A stretch of 64,000 nucleotides of DNA, from NCBI GenBank assembly GCA_004519485.1, contig CP038131.1:1313001-1377000 (forward strand). The letters run 5' to 3'. Source of the DNA: Nannochloropsis oceanica. Its lineage: Eukaryota > Sar > Eustigmatophyceae > Eustigmatales > Monodopsidaceae. How positions within the stretch are numbered: position 1 is the first letter of the stretch; each line of letters starts with the position of its first letter. Made by a program: the position numbers and the translations under genes. The notes under the pieces are model-generated. The model made no database searches. It saw nothing but the letters and a program-made list of their open reading frames with translations, and was not told the origin of the DNA. This document shows, one piece after another, positions 10,756 through 20,369 of this stretch.

Positions 10756-12260
10756 CTCTTTGCACCTTCCAAGTACATTGCCCACATAAAGGATGAGGTT
10801 AGCAAGCATAAATTTCCTTCTTCGCAAACCACTTCGTGAGGGAATCCATCACGCAGAAAATCGATAGACAATACCCTCGGAACATGCGGTCCCCCAGCTC
10901 CAACTGCATCTTTGGTGCTGCACCACTTAGCGGGAATGGAAAGCAATGTTTCGTTGCCAGCCCTCTGAATTCTCTTGATCGCCTCTTGCAGGGCCGTCGT
11001 CACCACAATGGATCCGCATGAGGCCTTGACCACAGATACTGACTCTCCTCTCAACCCTTCCCTGAGTTCCACCTCAAGATAATCATGGAAATTGACTTCC
11101 CATGCCAGACGTAGAAATTTTGGCCCTATCCCTGAGCTTCCACCATACACAAAGTACTTATTGGCGGCCACCGATACAAGTGCGAACCCAAACATGCTAA
11201 GAGGCATATCGCTGACATATTGAAATGTCTTTGTGTCCATGTGGTATTGAAGCACCACATCGGAAACGTACTGAGCTGCCCCAGTCTTTTGGCCTCCGAG
11301 TAATAGCGCCACGTTCTTCCCTCGGACTTGCAGTGGCGTACGTGTTTCCAGGGGCACATATGGGATGTGGACTTCTTCCGGCAACCAGATGTTCATGCGC
11401 AAATCGAAGAAGAACACTTTGTTGATGACGTGTGAATCAGCGAGACGCCCCGGGAGGAAGTGAATGAGTTGATGCTTTTCATCAAGTAAAAGCGTCGCAT
11501 GTGTGGAATTTACACGCGGTATTGGGAGCCATTTGAGTACCGACAATGTGCAAGGGTCAAACTGGAAGAAGCGAAAGGGGGTTTGCACGAACTCATTGCT
11601 GCCTGTGTAGCACCAATGGACGCCGTCTACGTCCAAGCTGGTGCACTGAATTATCCCTCCGACTGGTAGGTCCACGACGCTCCATGGTCCCCACTCAGAC
11701 TTGTTGCCTTGGAAGAGGGAAAGAACCAGGGCGGCGTTATTAGGTGAGTGTGTCATGTTGTCGAAACGGATGCCTCCTAAAATAATCACCTCCGATCGTT
11801 TTGCGCAGAAGAACATCCCATTAAAAACATGATGCAGGCCCCATGGCAAGGAGGGCGCTGAACGTCTATTCCACAGGCCACGCTTCAGGTCATAAATGTG
11901 GATGCGGCCTTCATCGATGGGATAACCGCCGGCAAACCAAATTTCCTCTTCTTGCTGACCATCCTGTCCTATGTGCGTCATTGCCAAGCCACTTCCTTCC
12001 TGAAATCCGATCGGTGGCGGATGTGAAAGGACTTTCCATATAATACTCCCGCCGTTTCGTAATCTCCCAAATGACTGTATGCTATTGCTATCAGGACGAA
12101 GCGGCGAAAACAGCGGAAATAGCGCCAGTAATCCAATGACCCACAAAGATATGATGTTCGGCACGCACGCCCGTAAAATTATCGCATTCTTAACCCTCTT
12201 ATATTTACTTGCTTTGTCTTGGTGGCATTGGGAATCGAAAAGGGCGCGCTGGATAGTCAT
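10746..12260 (-). CDS. membrane-anchored kelch-repeat (galactose-oxidase-type beta-propeller) protein
   Basis: One intronless frame of 504 residues. The first ATG is at 12260; six bases further up is only a GTG. A single signal-anchor helix (IISLWVIGLLALFPLF) at about 36-53 follows a basic N-terminus, predicting a type II protein with its bulk in the lumen or outside. The rest shows kelch-type blades: IWFAGGYPIDEGRIHIYDL then LWNRRSAPSLPWG; VIILGGIRFDN; VALLLGGQKTGAAQYVSDV; and YFVYGGSSG. Each has the Gly-Gly plus later Tyr/Trp spacing of the repeat. The copper ligands of true galactose oxidase were not identified, so no enzyme activity is claimed. The gene abuts the inverted-repeat element on its 3' side. 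The absence of introns contrasts with most neighbours. Confidence 0.75.
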   Translation of the reverse strand: MTIQRALFDSQCHQDKASKYKRVKNAIILRACVPNIISLWVIGLLALFPLFSPLRPDSNSIQSFGRLRNGGSIIWKVLSHPPPIGFQEGSGLAMTHIGQDGQQEEEIWFAGGYPIDEGRIHIYDLKRGLWNRRSAPSLPWGLHHVFNGMFFCAKRSEVIILGGIRFDNMTHSPNNAALVLSLFQGNKSEWGPWSVVDLPVGGIIQCTSLDVDGVHWCYTGSNEFVQTPFRFFQFDPCTLSVLKWLPIPRVNSTHATLLLDEKHQLIHFLPGRLADSHVINKVFFFDLRMNIWLPEEVHIPYVPLETRTPLQVRGKNVALLLGGQKTGAAQYVSDVVLQYHMDTKTFQYVSDMPLSMFGFALVSVAANKYFVYGGSSGIGPKFLRLAWEVNFHDYLEVELREGLRGESVSVVKASCGSIVVTTALQEAIKRIQRAGNETLLSIPAKWCSTKDAVGAGGPHVPRVLSIDFLRDGFPHEVVCEEGNLCLLTSSFMWAMYLEGAKRMK

Positions 12261-12299
12261 GTCCACCCGGGAGCTTTCAACAAAGAACTGTCATGGATG

Positions 12300-12366
12300 T
12301 TTTGATAATGATAATGATGATGGTGATGATGATGATGGTCATTATGATGGTCATGGTGATGGTCAA
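12300..12366 (+). repeat. GAT/GGT-rich microsatellite
   Basis: Short imperfect repeats of GATGAT, GGTGAT and GGTCAT lie in the 5' flank of the kelch gene. Confidence 0.7.
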
Positions 12367-12546
12367 AATGTCTTGGGCCTAGTATAGGCCCCCATGTCCC
12401 GCCCTTGCACATTAGATGAAATTGACCACGCCATTAGCTGCTCGCTCGCTCCCTGTGTGGTTTCACGGTCATGCCTAGGGTAGGCACAAGGAAAAAAAAA
12501 TCCGTACTGCGCTTAGCGAGAAACCTGTGGAAATGATGCCAAAATG

Positions 12547-13301
12547 TCACACCCTATTCGCAATTTTCTTACGCAATTGATCACACCTTTCCACCAGGCC
12601 GATCTGTGTCATGAAGTGCTTGCCGGGTCCATCGCCGGCCAGGTGCATGGCCACTTGGAATTGTGGCGCGGAAAAGAGGCTGTAGGTGCCGCGAGGCTCG
12701 CCGTCAAGGTCGTAGCGGTCACCATAGGCGCCAACCAGGTGAGGGTCGCTCATGGCACCGGGGCAGACACCAACATTGATTATCGAGTACTGGACTGCGC
12801 CTAGGAGTGGTGCGGTAGTATTGCAAGTAAATGCGCATTGGCAAGAGAATAAGTTTAAATCCAGCGGGATAAGGTCAAAGAACCCATATCTAGGTGGACT
12901 TGGCTCAGCAGTTCAACACGCTCTCGCGCATTGCATCGTGCTATTTGTGCCCGGACTATTTTGCTGGTAAAAGGGAAAAAGAAATGGAGACCAAAGAGAA
13001 TGAGACATCGGTGCAAAAAGTGTCATAGACAAAAAGCCCTTTCTACAGATCCTCAGCCAGGCCGATGCGGCCGTCTTACAAAGAAAACAGTTCTATTGGT
13101 CGGCACGCAAATCTTGTCCTGAAGGCATTCCATGAATGTTGCTACTTGTCCTAAGACTTGGTGCGTCAGGAGGGATGCCCCAAAAATGAAGAAAAACCCT
13201 AACCCAAACAGAAGGAGTGATGCGAGGGGCAGGGGAGGAGGATGCGAGGGGCGGGTCGTGATCGTGGACAGGGGAGGATGCGAGGAGCGGGTAGTGGTCA
13301 T
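12547..13301 (-). CDS. small secreted protein with vWD-like domain (tentative model)
   Basis: The strongest part is the last exon (12800-12547). It reads VGVCPGAMSDPHLVGAYGDR, YDLDGEPRGTYSLFSAP and HFMTQIGLV. The DPH-G-G-R-D-G-P pattern matches the vWD-like domain of extracellular proteins such as root-cap proteins. Upstream, 13301-13080 contains a hydrophobic signal-like stretch (LLLFGLGFFFIFGASLL) followed by a Cys-containing segment. A bridging exon 12963-12918 has a good polypyrimidine acceptor and keeps phase (173 residues in all), but its donor is weak. An alternative 3' end spliced at GTAAGA near 12561 to an exon running toward 12370 also stays in phase. The start lies in a repeat-rich stretch and may be wrong. 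Decay of this subtelomeric gene cannot be excluded. Confidence 0.4.
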
Positions 13302-13700
13302 GGACAGAGAAGGATGCGAGGAGAAGGGGAGGGAGGATGCGAGGGGACGGGTCGTGGGTCGGGAAGAGGAGCAGAGGGGAGGCGAGGCAGGGGCGGGTCG
13401 TGGGCAGGAAAGGATGCAAGGAGGGGAGGCGAGGCAGCGGGTTGTAGACAGGGGCCAAGAGTGCGACGGGCTGGTCGTTGTCGTGGACAGGAAAGGATGC
13501 GAGGGGAAAGGGAGGGGGATGCGAGGAGAGGGGTCGTGGGCGGAGGCGGCAAGGGGGGATGCGAGGGGAAGGGGAGGGGGAGGATGCGAGGTCGTGGGCG
13601 GAGAGGCCGCAAAGGGAGATGCGAGGGGCAGGCGGGAGGCAAGGGGAGGCGAGGCAGTGGTTCGTGGCTTGTCAAGAGGCTTCAGCTGTTCAAATTAATG
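13215..13700 (+). repeat. GGATGCGAGGGG-type minisatellite
   Basis: Imperfect units of roughly 30 bp, each carrying GATGCGAGG(A/G)G and often GGGTCGTGG, repeat through this stretch. Long frames on either strand here are products of the repeat. The array overlaps the presumed N-terminal exon of the vWD-like gene. Confidence 0.85.
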
Positions 13701-13915
13701 GCGGTCACTTCATCAGGGGGGAGGGAGGGCAGGGGATAGGAAGGGATATAGGGAAAGAGGGAGGGTGAGGGAAGTGAACGGTGGAAGGACGTGGAATGGG
13801 AGAGAGGGAGGGCAAGGGGGGTTTTGTTGAGGAGGCAGGGCGGGGATTTACTCTATGGCCACAAGGAGAAGGAGAGGAGAGAGGGGCAGGCAAGTCGCGA
13901 AGACGACAGCACAAC

Positions 13916-13916
<1 letters not shown>

Positions 13917-13948
<32 letters not shown>
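13917..13948 (+). repeat. (CA)n microsatellite
   Basis: An uninterrupted run of about 15 CA units. Confidence 0.95.
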
Positions 13949-13950
<2 letters not shown>

Positions 13951-15055
13951 AGCAGACATAGACGCTCTCCCTTCCCACCACCCACTGCTCCTACCTCTGG
14001 GATTGTCTGCCCGGAGTTAGTGGCGCCTTCCCCTCGAGTGCATGCATTCTCGCCGCAGCTCTGCGTGTGGAATGGATGAGGGAGGGAGGCAATGGTGAGT
14101 GTCGCGCACGAAGAGGGTGAGAGTGACGTGAAAGTAGGAAGCAAGTACTCATTGAGTGTTAGGATGGGCAGGATCGGGGAGAGGATGGTAGATCTCCCAC
14201 CCCCTTGCTCACCATCACCCTGACCCTTCCTGCATGCCCCCCCCCCTTTCCCCCTCGTTCTGCGCCCGCCGCTTCCTTCTCCTCCTCATCATTCTCCCCT
14301 TCCTCCTCCCCCTCCGCCTTCCCCCACAACAGCCATGTGCACCCCCCTGGAGCGATCAACTCAAGGGTATGAAACCGTTGCCCCTGTCCTCCCTCCCCTC
14401 CATCTGCCTCTTCTTACCTTCTGGTCGTCCGCTACCCGCCAGCGCGTCCTTCGTGGTCTGCATGCTCGTGGTGCTCGCCACGGGCTGGCCTGTGTGTGTT
14501 GAGTGAAAAGCTTAGGGAAGGCGGGGAGAGTGTGAGTGTCGGGCACGTCGAAGGCGCGCGTCACAGGAAGCAACAGGCGCCCAAAGGGGGTTGTTCAGCA
14601 TGGGCCGTAAGCGCCTGGAGATATCTAAGGGGCTTGGGGTGCGGTGCTACTGCCGTTCGACTGGGAAGGAAGAAGGGTAAAGGGCGTGCAGGCAGGTGCT
14701 CTGCTTTGTGAGTGCAAGATGGAGGAGGTGTATGCGTTTTTGCGTGAGAACATTGTTCACCTGCTGCTTCTAACAGAGTGCTTGTCTGCCTTGCCTTCAT
14801 CTTGTGTGCGGTCTTACAGTCAATACCACCAACGCTACACCCACCCGTGTAGATTTATCGCGTCGCTCTCGGCCTTGTGCAGGGGACTGAGTCAGTGTCT
14901 GGTTTCGTAGTGGTGGATCTGGGTTTTGCCTTTCTCCTTCTTTGCTCTGTGCACATCATCATCCACGGCCTGCCTCCTCCCTCTTTTGGTCTTGCCCATT
15001 GACACACTAGGAAGCGCACCTGTGCCACCATTATTCTGCGGTCTAGCATGCATCT
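13949..15055. other. subtelomeric spacer, no secure gene
   Basis: The stretch has mixed composition. Two exon-like pieces with good acceptors lie near 14334-14366 and 14440-14506, the second hydrophobic and ending in a stop. They could not be linked into a gene. Confidence 0.4.
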
Positions 15056-15063
15056 TATAAATA
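15056..15063 (+). promoter_or_regulatory. TATA-box-like element (TATAAATA)
   Basis: TATAAATA lies 160 bp upstream of the ATG of the subtelomeric coiled-coil gene. Position and sequence fit a core promoter if the 5' UTR is about 130 bases. No transcript data are available here. Confidence 0.45.
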
Positions 15064-15223
15064 CATCTATCTGGTGCCCCAGCTGTTGTGGTTCGGAATA
15101 GCTTTGTTCTACGCTTGGAAACCGACCTCAAACACTCACTTGCCCTCCCTTCCTCCCACACACAACAACCTGCACTGCCGCTAGCTTTGCTGCACCATCA
15201 GCCACGGCCACCAGAGGGACAGC

Positions 15224-15831
15224 ATGCTCAGTAGCCTCGCCACGAAGGCAGGAGCTAGCAGCCTGGCCACGAAGGCAGGAGCCATGGCGAGGAGGGGCGG
15301 CGCGCTTTTAGGCACAGGTAAGGTGGCTTGTGTCGATGCACCTTGGGGAGGACGGTTTGTTGGTGGCCGAATAGTGGGACGTTCGCTGCACGAGACTGCC
15401 TCCTGCCAGCGGCATGTAGATCCATTTTCGTCGGCCTGCCTGTCCTGTATGCGTTCCAATCTTTGCTGTGTGGATAAGGGGCCGCGCAAGGTCTTGACGC
15501 ACAAGCACATCCATACACGCCAACAGGGAAGGGCCCCGGGCCGCAGGGATTTCTCTGGACACTTCAACCGGAGACGGGTACGGGCAGTGGAGGGACGTCC
15601 GCGAAGGAGTATGCAATTGGTGTACAGGTCGTTAGTGGGGTGCTAGGAGTCGCTAGCATAACCGCCATGGCCGTCCATCACATCGACCAGCGGGAGATCA
15701 AGCGTGTGGAGGGCGAGCGAGCGGCGGAGATCAAATCGGCACGGGCGAAGATCAAGCGTGTGGAGGGCGAGCGAAGGTTGTCCGAGGAGCGTCTGAGTGC
15801 GGAGGTAGACCAATCTTTGCTGTGTGGATAA
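15224..15831 (+). CDS. subtelomeric TM plus coiled-coil protein, possibly mitochondrial
   Basis: Exon 1 (15224-15317, donor G|GTAAGG) and exon 2 (15527-15831, acceptor CCAACAG) join in frame to give 132 residues. The N-terminus has two copies of SLATKAGA and then MARRGGALLG, basic and without acids, which resembles a mitochondrial presequence. A hydrophobic helix (VQVVSGVLGVASITAMAV) is followed by a charged heptad-like coiled coil built from EIKRVEGERAAEIKSARAKI and RLSEERLSAEVD. The reading frame then runs straight into a duplicated copy of its own intron and stops after QSLLCG. This copy therefore looks truncated by the tandem duplication at 15810. The family was not recognised. The fuller C-terminal sequence RYKYDLQLRFTHDFKA is seen in the next copy. 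Confidence 0.5.
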
Positions 15832-16163
15832 GGGGCCGCGCAAGGTCTTGACGCACAAGCACATCCATACACGCCAACAGGGAAGGGCCCCGGGCCGCAG
15901 GGATTTCTCTGGACACTTCAACCGGAGACGGGTACGGGCAGTGGAGGGACGTCCGCGAAGGAGTATGCAATTGGTGTACAGGTCGTTAGTGGGGTGCTAG
16001 GAGTCGCTAGCCTAACCGCCATGGCCGTCCATCACATCGACCAGCGGGAGATCAAGCGTGTGGAGGGCGAGCGAGCGGCGGAGATCAAATCGGCACGGGC
16101 GAAGATCAAGCGTGTGGAGGGCGAGCGAAGGTTGTCCGAGGAGCGTCTGAGTGCGGAGGTAGA
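15456..16163 (+). repeat. 354-bp tandem duplication of intron end plus exon 2
   Basis: The segment 15456-15809 is repeated directly at 15810-16163 with very few differences, for example AGCATAACC versus AGCCTAACC. The junction has short shared sequence (CC). The unit contains the 3' part of the intron, its acceptor and the TM/coiled-coil exon. Confidence 0.85.
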
Positions 16164-16527
16164 CCGATATAAATACGACTTACAACTGAGGTTCACCCAC
16201 GATTTCAAAGCAATTGGTGTACAGGTCGTTAGTGGGGTGCTAGGAGTCGCTAGCCTAACCGCCATGGCCGTCCATCACATCGACCAGCGGGAGATTAAGC
16301 GTGTGGAGGGCGAGCGAGCGGCGGAGATCGAGCGTGTAAAAGGGGAGATCAAGCGTGTGGAGGGCGAGCGAGCGGCGGAGATGAAATCGGCAGGGGCGAA
16401 GATCAAGCGTGTGGAGGGCGAGCGAAGGTTGTCCGAGGAGCGTCTGAGAGCGGAGGTAGACCGATATAAATACGACTTACAACTGAGGTTCACCCACGAT
16501 TTCAAAGCGTATCAAGCTCAGTTGTAA
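15877..16527 (+). pseudogene. second and third partial copies of the coiled-coil gene
   Basis: An open frame covers two further TM plus coiled-coil modules joined by RYKYDLQLRFTHDFKAIGVQ. The second module has an extra internal repeat (EIERVKGEIKRVEGERAAEM). There is no promoter or first exon of its own, and the frame ends where the inverted copy begins. It could be expressed only if spliced from the upstream exon 1, so it is listed as a partial copy rather than a gene. Confidence 0.5.
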
Positions 16528-16866
16528 GTCATATTTATATCGGTCTACCTCCGCTCTCAGACGCTCCTCGGACAACCTTCCCTCGCCCTCCACACGCTTG
16601 ATCTTCGCCCGTGCCGATTTGATCTCCGCCGCTCGCTCGCCCTCCACACGCTTGATCTCCCCTTTTACACGCTCGATCTCCGCCGCTCGCTCGCCCTCCA
16701 CACGCTTGATCTCCCGCTGGTCGATGTGATGGACGGCCATGGCGGTTAGGCTAGCGACTCCTAGCACCCCACTAACGACCTGTACACCAATTGCTTTGAA
16801 ATCGTGGGTGAACCTCAGTTGTAAGTCGTATTTATATCGGTCTACCTCCGCACTCAGACGCTCCTC
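16166..16866. repeat. large inverted repeat (palindrome) of the coiled-coil module
   Basis: About 345 bp on either side of a centre near 16511 are reverse complements, with small differences. The right arm (16512-16866) therefore encodes the same module on the minus strand. The right arm ends abruptly at CTCCTCGG, where TTAGGG repeats start. Confidence 0.85.
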
Positions 16867-16867
16867 G

Positions 16868-17094
16868 GTTAGGGTTAGGGTTAGGGGTTAGGGGTTAGGG
16901 TTAGGGTTAGGGTTAGGGTTAGGGTTAGGGTTAGGGTTAGGGTTAGGGTTAGGGTTAGGGTTAGGGTTAGGGTTAGGGTTAGGGTTAGGGTTAGGGTTAG
17001 GGTTAGGGTTAGGGTTAGGGTTAGGGTTAGGGTTAGGGTTAGGGTTAGGGTTAGGGTTAGGGTTAGGGTTAGGGTAGGGTTAGGGTTAGGGTTA
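16868..17094 (+). repeat. telomere repeat (TTAGGG)n
   Basis: About 37 TTAGGG units with a few irregular ones at the start, then the assembly gap. The G-rich strand reads 5' to 3' toward the right, the polarity of a genuine right-hand chromosome end. It is directly fused to the truncated inverted copy of the coiled-coil module. Confidence 0.97.
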
Positions 17095-17194
17095 NNNNNN
17101 NNNNNNNNNNNNNNNNNNNNNNNNNNNNNNNNNNNNNNNNNNNNNNNNNNNNNNNNNNNNNNNNNNNNNNNNNNNNNNNNNNNNNNNNNNNNNN
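17095..17194. other. assembly gap of exactly 100 N
   Basis: The run is exactly 100 N, the conventional length for a gap of unknown size. It separates a telomere from the interior of the GH8 gene, so sequences on the two sides need not be neighbours on a chromosome. Confidence 0.98.
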
Positions 17195-19722
17195 TGCCGT
17201 GTCTGAGGTACGAAACAGTGAGGGTCCATTCATAGGATGGAGGCACTCTGGGGGCTCCAAGCTCCTCCTGAACGTCGAGGGAGGACGTGCCGGGGGTAGC
17301 ACGAGGGAGGGAGGGAGGGAGGGAGGTAAGAGTGCTACTTACTCGCTGGGATTCATCACATCCCTATACACCTATTCGCCCTCCCCCTCCATACCTCTTT
17401 CTCCCTCCCTCCCTCCCTCCCTCCCTCCCTCAGGGTGTGGGCTACGGGCTGCTCCTGGCCCTCTACTCGAACGACCAGGAGTACTTCAGCCTTCAGCTGG
17501 ACAACGCCGAGAAGCACATGTGGAACTACCGGCAGTACGTCCTCCCTCCCTGCCCACCGAAATTTCCTTCCACTCCCCTTCTTGCCCACCGCTTGGCCCC
17601 TCCGTCCTCCCCGGCCGAGACACGGATGAAGCCACAGACCAGATCCCTTCCTGTCGCCTGCGCCGATACCTAATCCCTCCCTCCTTCCTTCCCTCCTTCC
17701 CTCCCTCCCTCCCAGCTTCCACGACTGGCGAGTGAACGAGCAAGGGTCTGTGCAGGCCACGGGGGCCGCCACAGACGCGGAGCAAGATATTGCCCTGGCC
17801 TGCATCTTCGCCCAGCACCTGGTGGACAAGGGTGAGGGCGGAGGGAGGGAGGGAGGGAGGGAGGGAGGAGGGGAGGGAGGAGGGGTTGCAGTGTCCAACC
17901 CATTGCTTCCTCCCTCCCTCCCTCCCTTCAAAGAGATGTGGGAGAGTCTCACCGCATCGCCCAAGCCGCCACCTACGGCCTACACGCACCACAGACACAC
18001 GTCTCACTCCCTTCTCTTCCTCCCTCTCTCCCTCCCTCGTGACAGGCGTGTGGGAGTCTCACCGCACTCCCCAGGGCGCCACATACGGCGAGCGGGCCCA
18101 GCAAATTTTGGACGCCATGTGGGACACGGGAATGATCCAGGACGGGAAGTAAGTGGAGAGGCGGGAGGGAGGGAAAGAGGGAGGGGCGGTGTCGCTCTTG
18201 GCTGAGGAAAATGGAAGCTTGGGCTTCCTCTCTGCCCGCATTACCTTGTCTGCTTCGCCTTCCTTCGCACACCCAACACCGAATTTCCATACCCCTCCCT
18301 CCCTCCCTCCCTCCCTCCCTCCCTCCCTCCCTCCCTCCCTCCCTCGCCCCCTGCCTAGGTTCCTGGCCCCTGCCGCCGGGTGGGGCGGGCGCGATTTCGT
18401 CAACCCTGGGTACTTTGCTCCGGCATTCTACAAGATCTTCAAGGCAGGGAGGGAGGGAGGGGGATCGGGAAGGAGGAAAGGAGGGAGGGAGTAGGCATGA
18501 TTCTATGAGTGCTGATATTGCTCTCCCTCTCTGTTCTCTTTCGCGCCTTGTAGGACTTTGATGCCAACGCCTACAAACACGACTGGACGGCCGTCGTCGA
18601 CCAGGTCCGTCCCCTCCCTCCCTCCCTCCCTCCCTCCCTCCCTTCATTCGTCCACGCTGACCTTCCTTCCCTCCCCCTTCCCCCCCTACTCCCTGACTGC
18701 TCACAGTGTTATGCCTCGATCCTGGCTAATGTGGGCGAGGACAAGGGGCTCATTCCCGACTGGATGACGCCCGCTGGGACCTTCTACGGACAGGTGCATC
18801 CTCCCTCCCTCCCTCCCTTCCCTTCCCTTCCTCCCTCCCTTCCCTCCCTCCTTCCTTCCGAGCCATCGCATCACATCACATGCTCACTCTCTCCCTTCCC
18901 TCCCTTCCCTCCCTTCCCTCCCTTCCTCCTTCCCTCCCTGCTCCAGGGCCTGGGCTACAACGCCTACCTCGACGGGCGCGGCTTCTACAAGGATGCGATC
19001 CGCACCCTCTGGCGCCTGGCCACCGACGCCATCTGGTTCGATGTACGTCATCCTCCCTCCCTCCCTCGCTCTTCCCCTCTTTCCCTCTTTCCCTCCTTCG
19101 CTCCTTCCCTCCCTTCCTCTTTTGAAGCGCTGCGGAACTCGTCACCTCCTTTCCTCCCTCCCTCCCTCCCTCCCTCCCTCCCTCCCTCCCTCAGGACGAG
19201 CGCGCCAAAACGTTTCTGGGCAAGGCCCACACCTTTCTCCAGTCCAAGGGCGGGCCCGAGGAGGCCAACTTTTTCACTATGGAAGGTACGTCCCGCCTCC
19301 TCTCCTCCCCTTCCTCCATCCCTTTCTCTGCCCCTTCCCTATTCGGGCCCTCCCCTCCTACCCTCTCTCCCTGCATCGTGCCTCCGTCCCTTCCTCTTTG
19401 AGAACGAAACTACTCGCGAACTACCCTACACGCTCTCCTCCTTCCCTCCCTCCCTCTCTTCTCTGTGTTCCAGGCGAGCCCGTGTCCATGAACGACTATT
19501 GGGATTTCGACAACTATCGCCGCAAGCGCCACCGCTTCGAACACTCCCACCTCACCACCGGCATGTGGGCGACTGCCGGTACGCCATTCGCTTCCCCCCC
19601 TCCTTTCTTCCTTCCTTCCTCCCTCCCTCCCTTCCTTACCTTCAGACCTCATTGCCTTGTTCTGACCTCAATCCCCCCCTCTGGTCCTCCGTCTTTCTCC
19701 CCCTCCCGCCCTCCCTCCCTCC

Positions 19723-19756
<34 letters not shown>

Positions 19757-20369
19757 TCCTTTCTCTTTCTCCCTCCTCTCTTCTCTATATCTCTCTCATT
19801 TTCTCTCTCTCTCTCTCTTTCTCTCCCTCTCTCTCTCCCTCCCTCTCTCTCTCCAGGTTTCGTCGCCGCGGGTCCTAAGAAGGCCAAGCCCTACTCCGAC
19901 GAGCTCATCTCCTTCTGGGAAGGCGGAGATTTTTGGGGACACACCGTCGATCCCGCAGTACGTACTCCCTCCTTCCCTCCCTCCCTTCCTCTCTCCCCCC
20001 CTCGTTTTGCTTTCCTCTCCCTCCTTTCTGCTGATCGGATTCTCAGGCCCCATCCGCTCTCCCTCTTTCCCTCTTTCCGTCCTTCCCTCCCTTCCTCTGT
20101 AGGGCGGCACGGAGGACATTGCACACAACGAACTCTACTTCGACCAATTTTTGGCCTGGTTCGGCGGTAAGGCGGAAAGGAGGGAGGGGGGGAGGAAGGT
20201 CAGGCGGGCGCGCGGACAGGCGGGAAGAGGGGACATGGAATGGAAGGACGCCCTCGTAATTACTTTCATTCATGCCGCGGTTCCTCCCTCCCTCATTTCC
20301 TCCTTCCCTCCCCTTCGAACAGCCTCGATGATCGGCGGGTACTTTGTGGATATCCGCAAGCACATTTAA
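17195..20369 (+). CDS. glycoside hydrolase family 8, 5' end lost in the gap
   Basis: Thirteen exons keep phase: 17195-17207, 17434-17534, 17716-17831, 18046-18148, 18359-18443, 18554-18604, 18707-18793, 18947-19042, 19195-19285, 19474-19578, 19857-19957, 20103-20166 and 20323-20369 (352 residues). The first two make VSEGVGYGLLLAL, the GH8 SEGxGYG motif whose Glu is the general acid; that codon is the last before the intron. ATDAEQDIALACIFAQ matches the GH8 signature, with Glu where Asp is usual. YLDGRGFYKDAIRTLWRLA and the rest fit the (alpha/alpha)6 barrel. The family acts on beta-1,4 links of cellulose, xylan or chitosan; the substrate here is unknown. The signal peptide region is missing. 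One intron (18444-18553) starts with GC rather than GT. Confidence 0.9.
19727..19856 (+). repeat. (TC)n-rich intron tract
   Basis: Pure and interrupted TC repeats fill the 3' half of the GH8 intron 19579-19856 up to the CTCCAG acceptor. Confidence 0.9.

Noticed and set aside
14334-14506. Two exon-like pieces with good acceptors, the second hydrophobic and ending in a stop
   Set aside because: No start exon, no conserved motif and uncertain phase; not enough for a gene.
15456-16866. CRISPR-like repeat array
   Set aside because: The repeats are long coding modules in direct and inverted copies, without short repeats and unique spacers, in a eukaryotic subtelomere.
18731-20170. A 479-residue frame rich in Pro, Ser and Leu over the GH8 gene
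   Set aside because: It runs through CCCT-repeat introns. The true GH8 exons use other frames, join in phase and carry family motifs.
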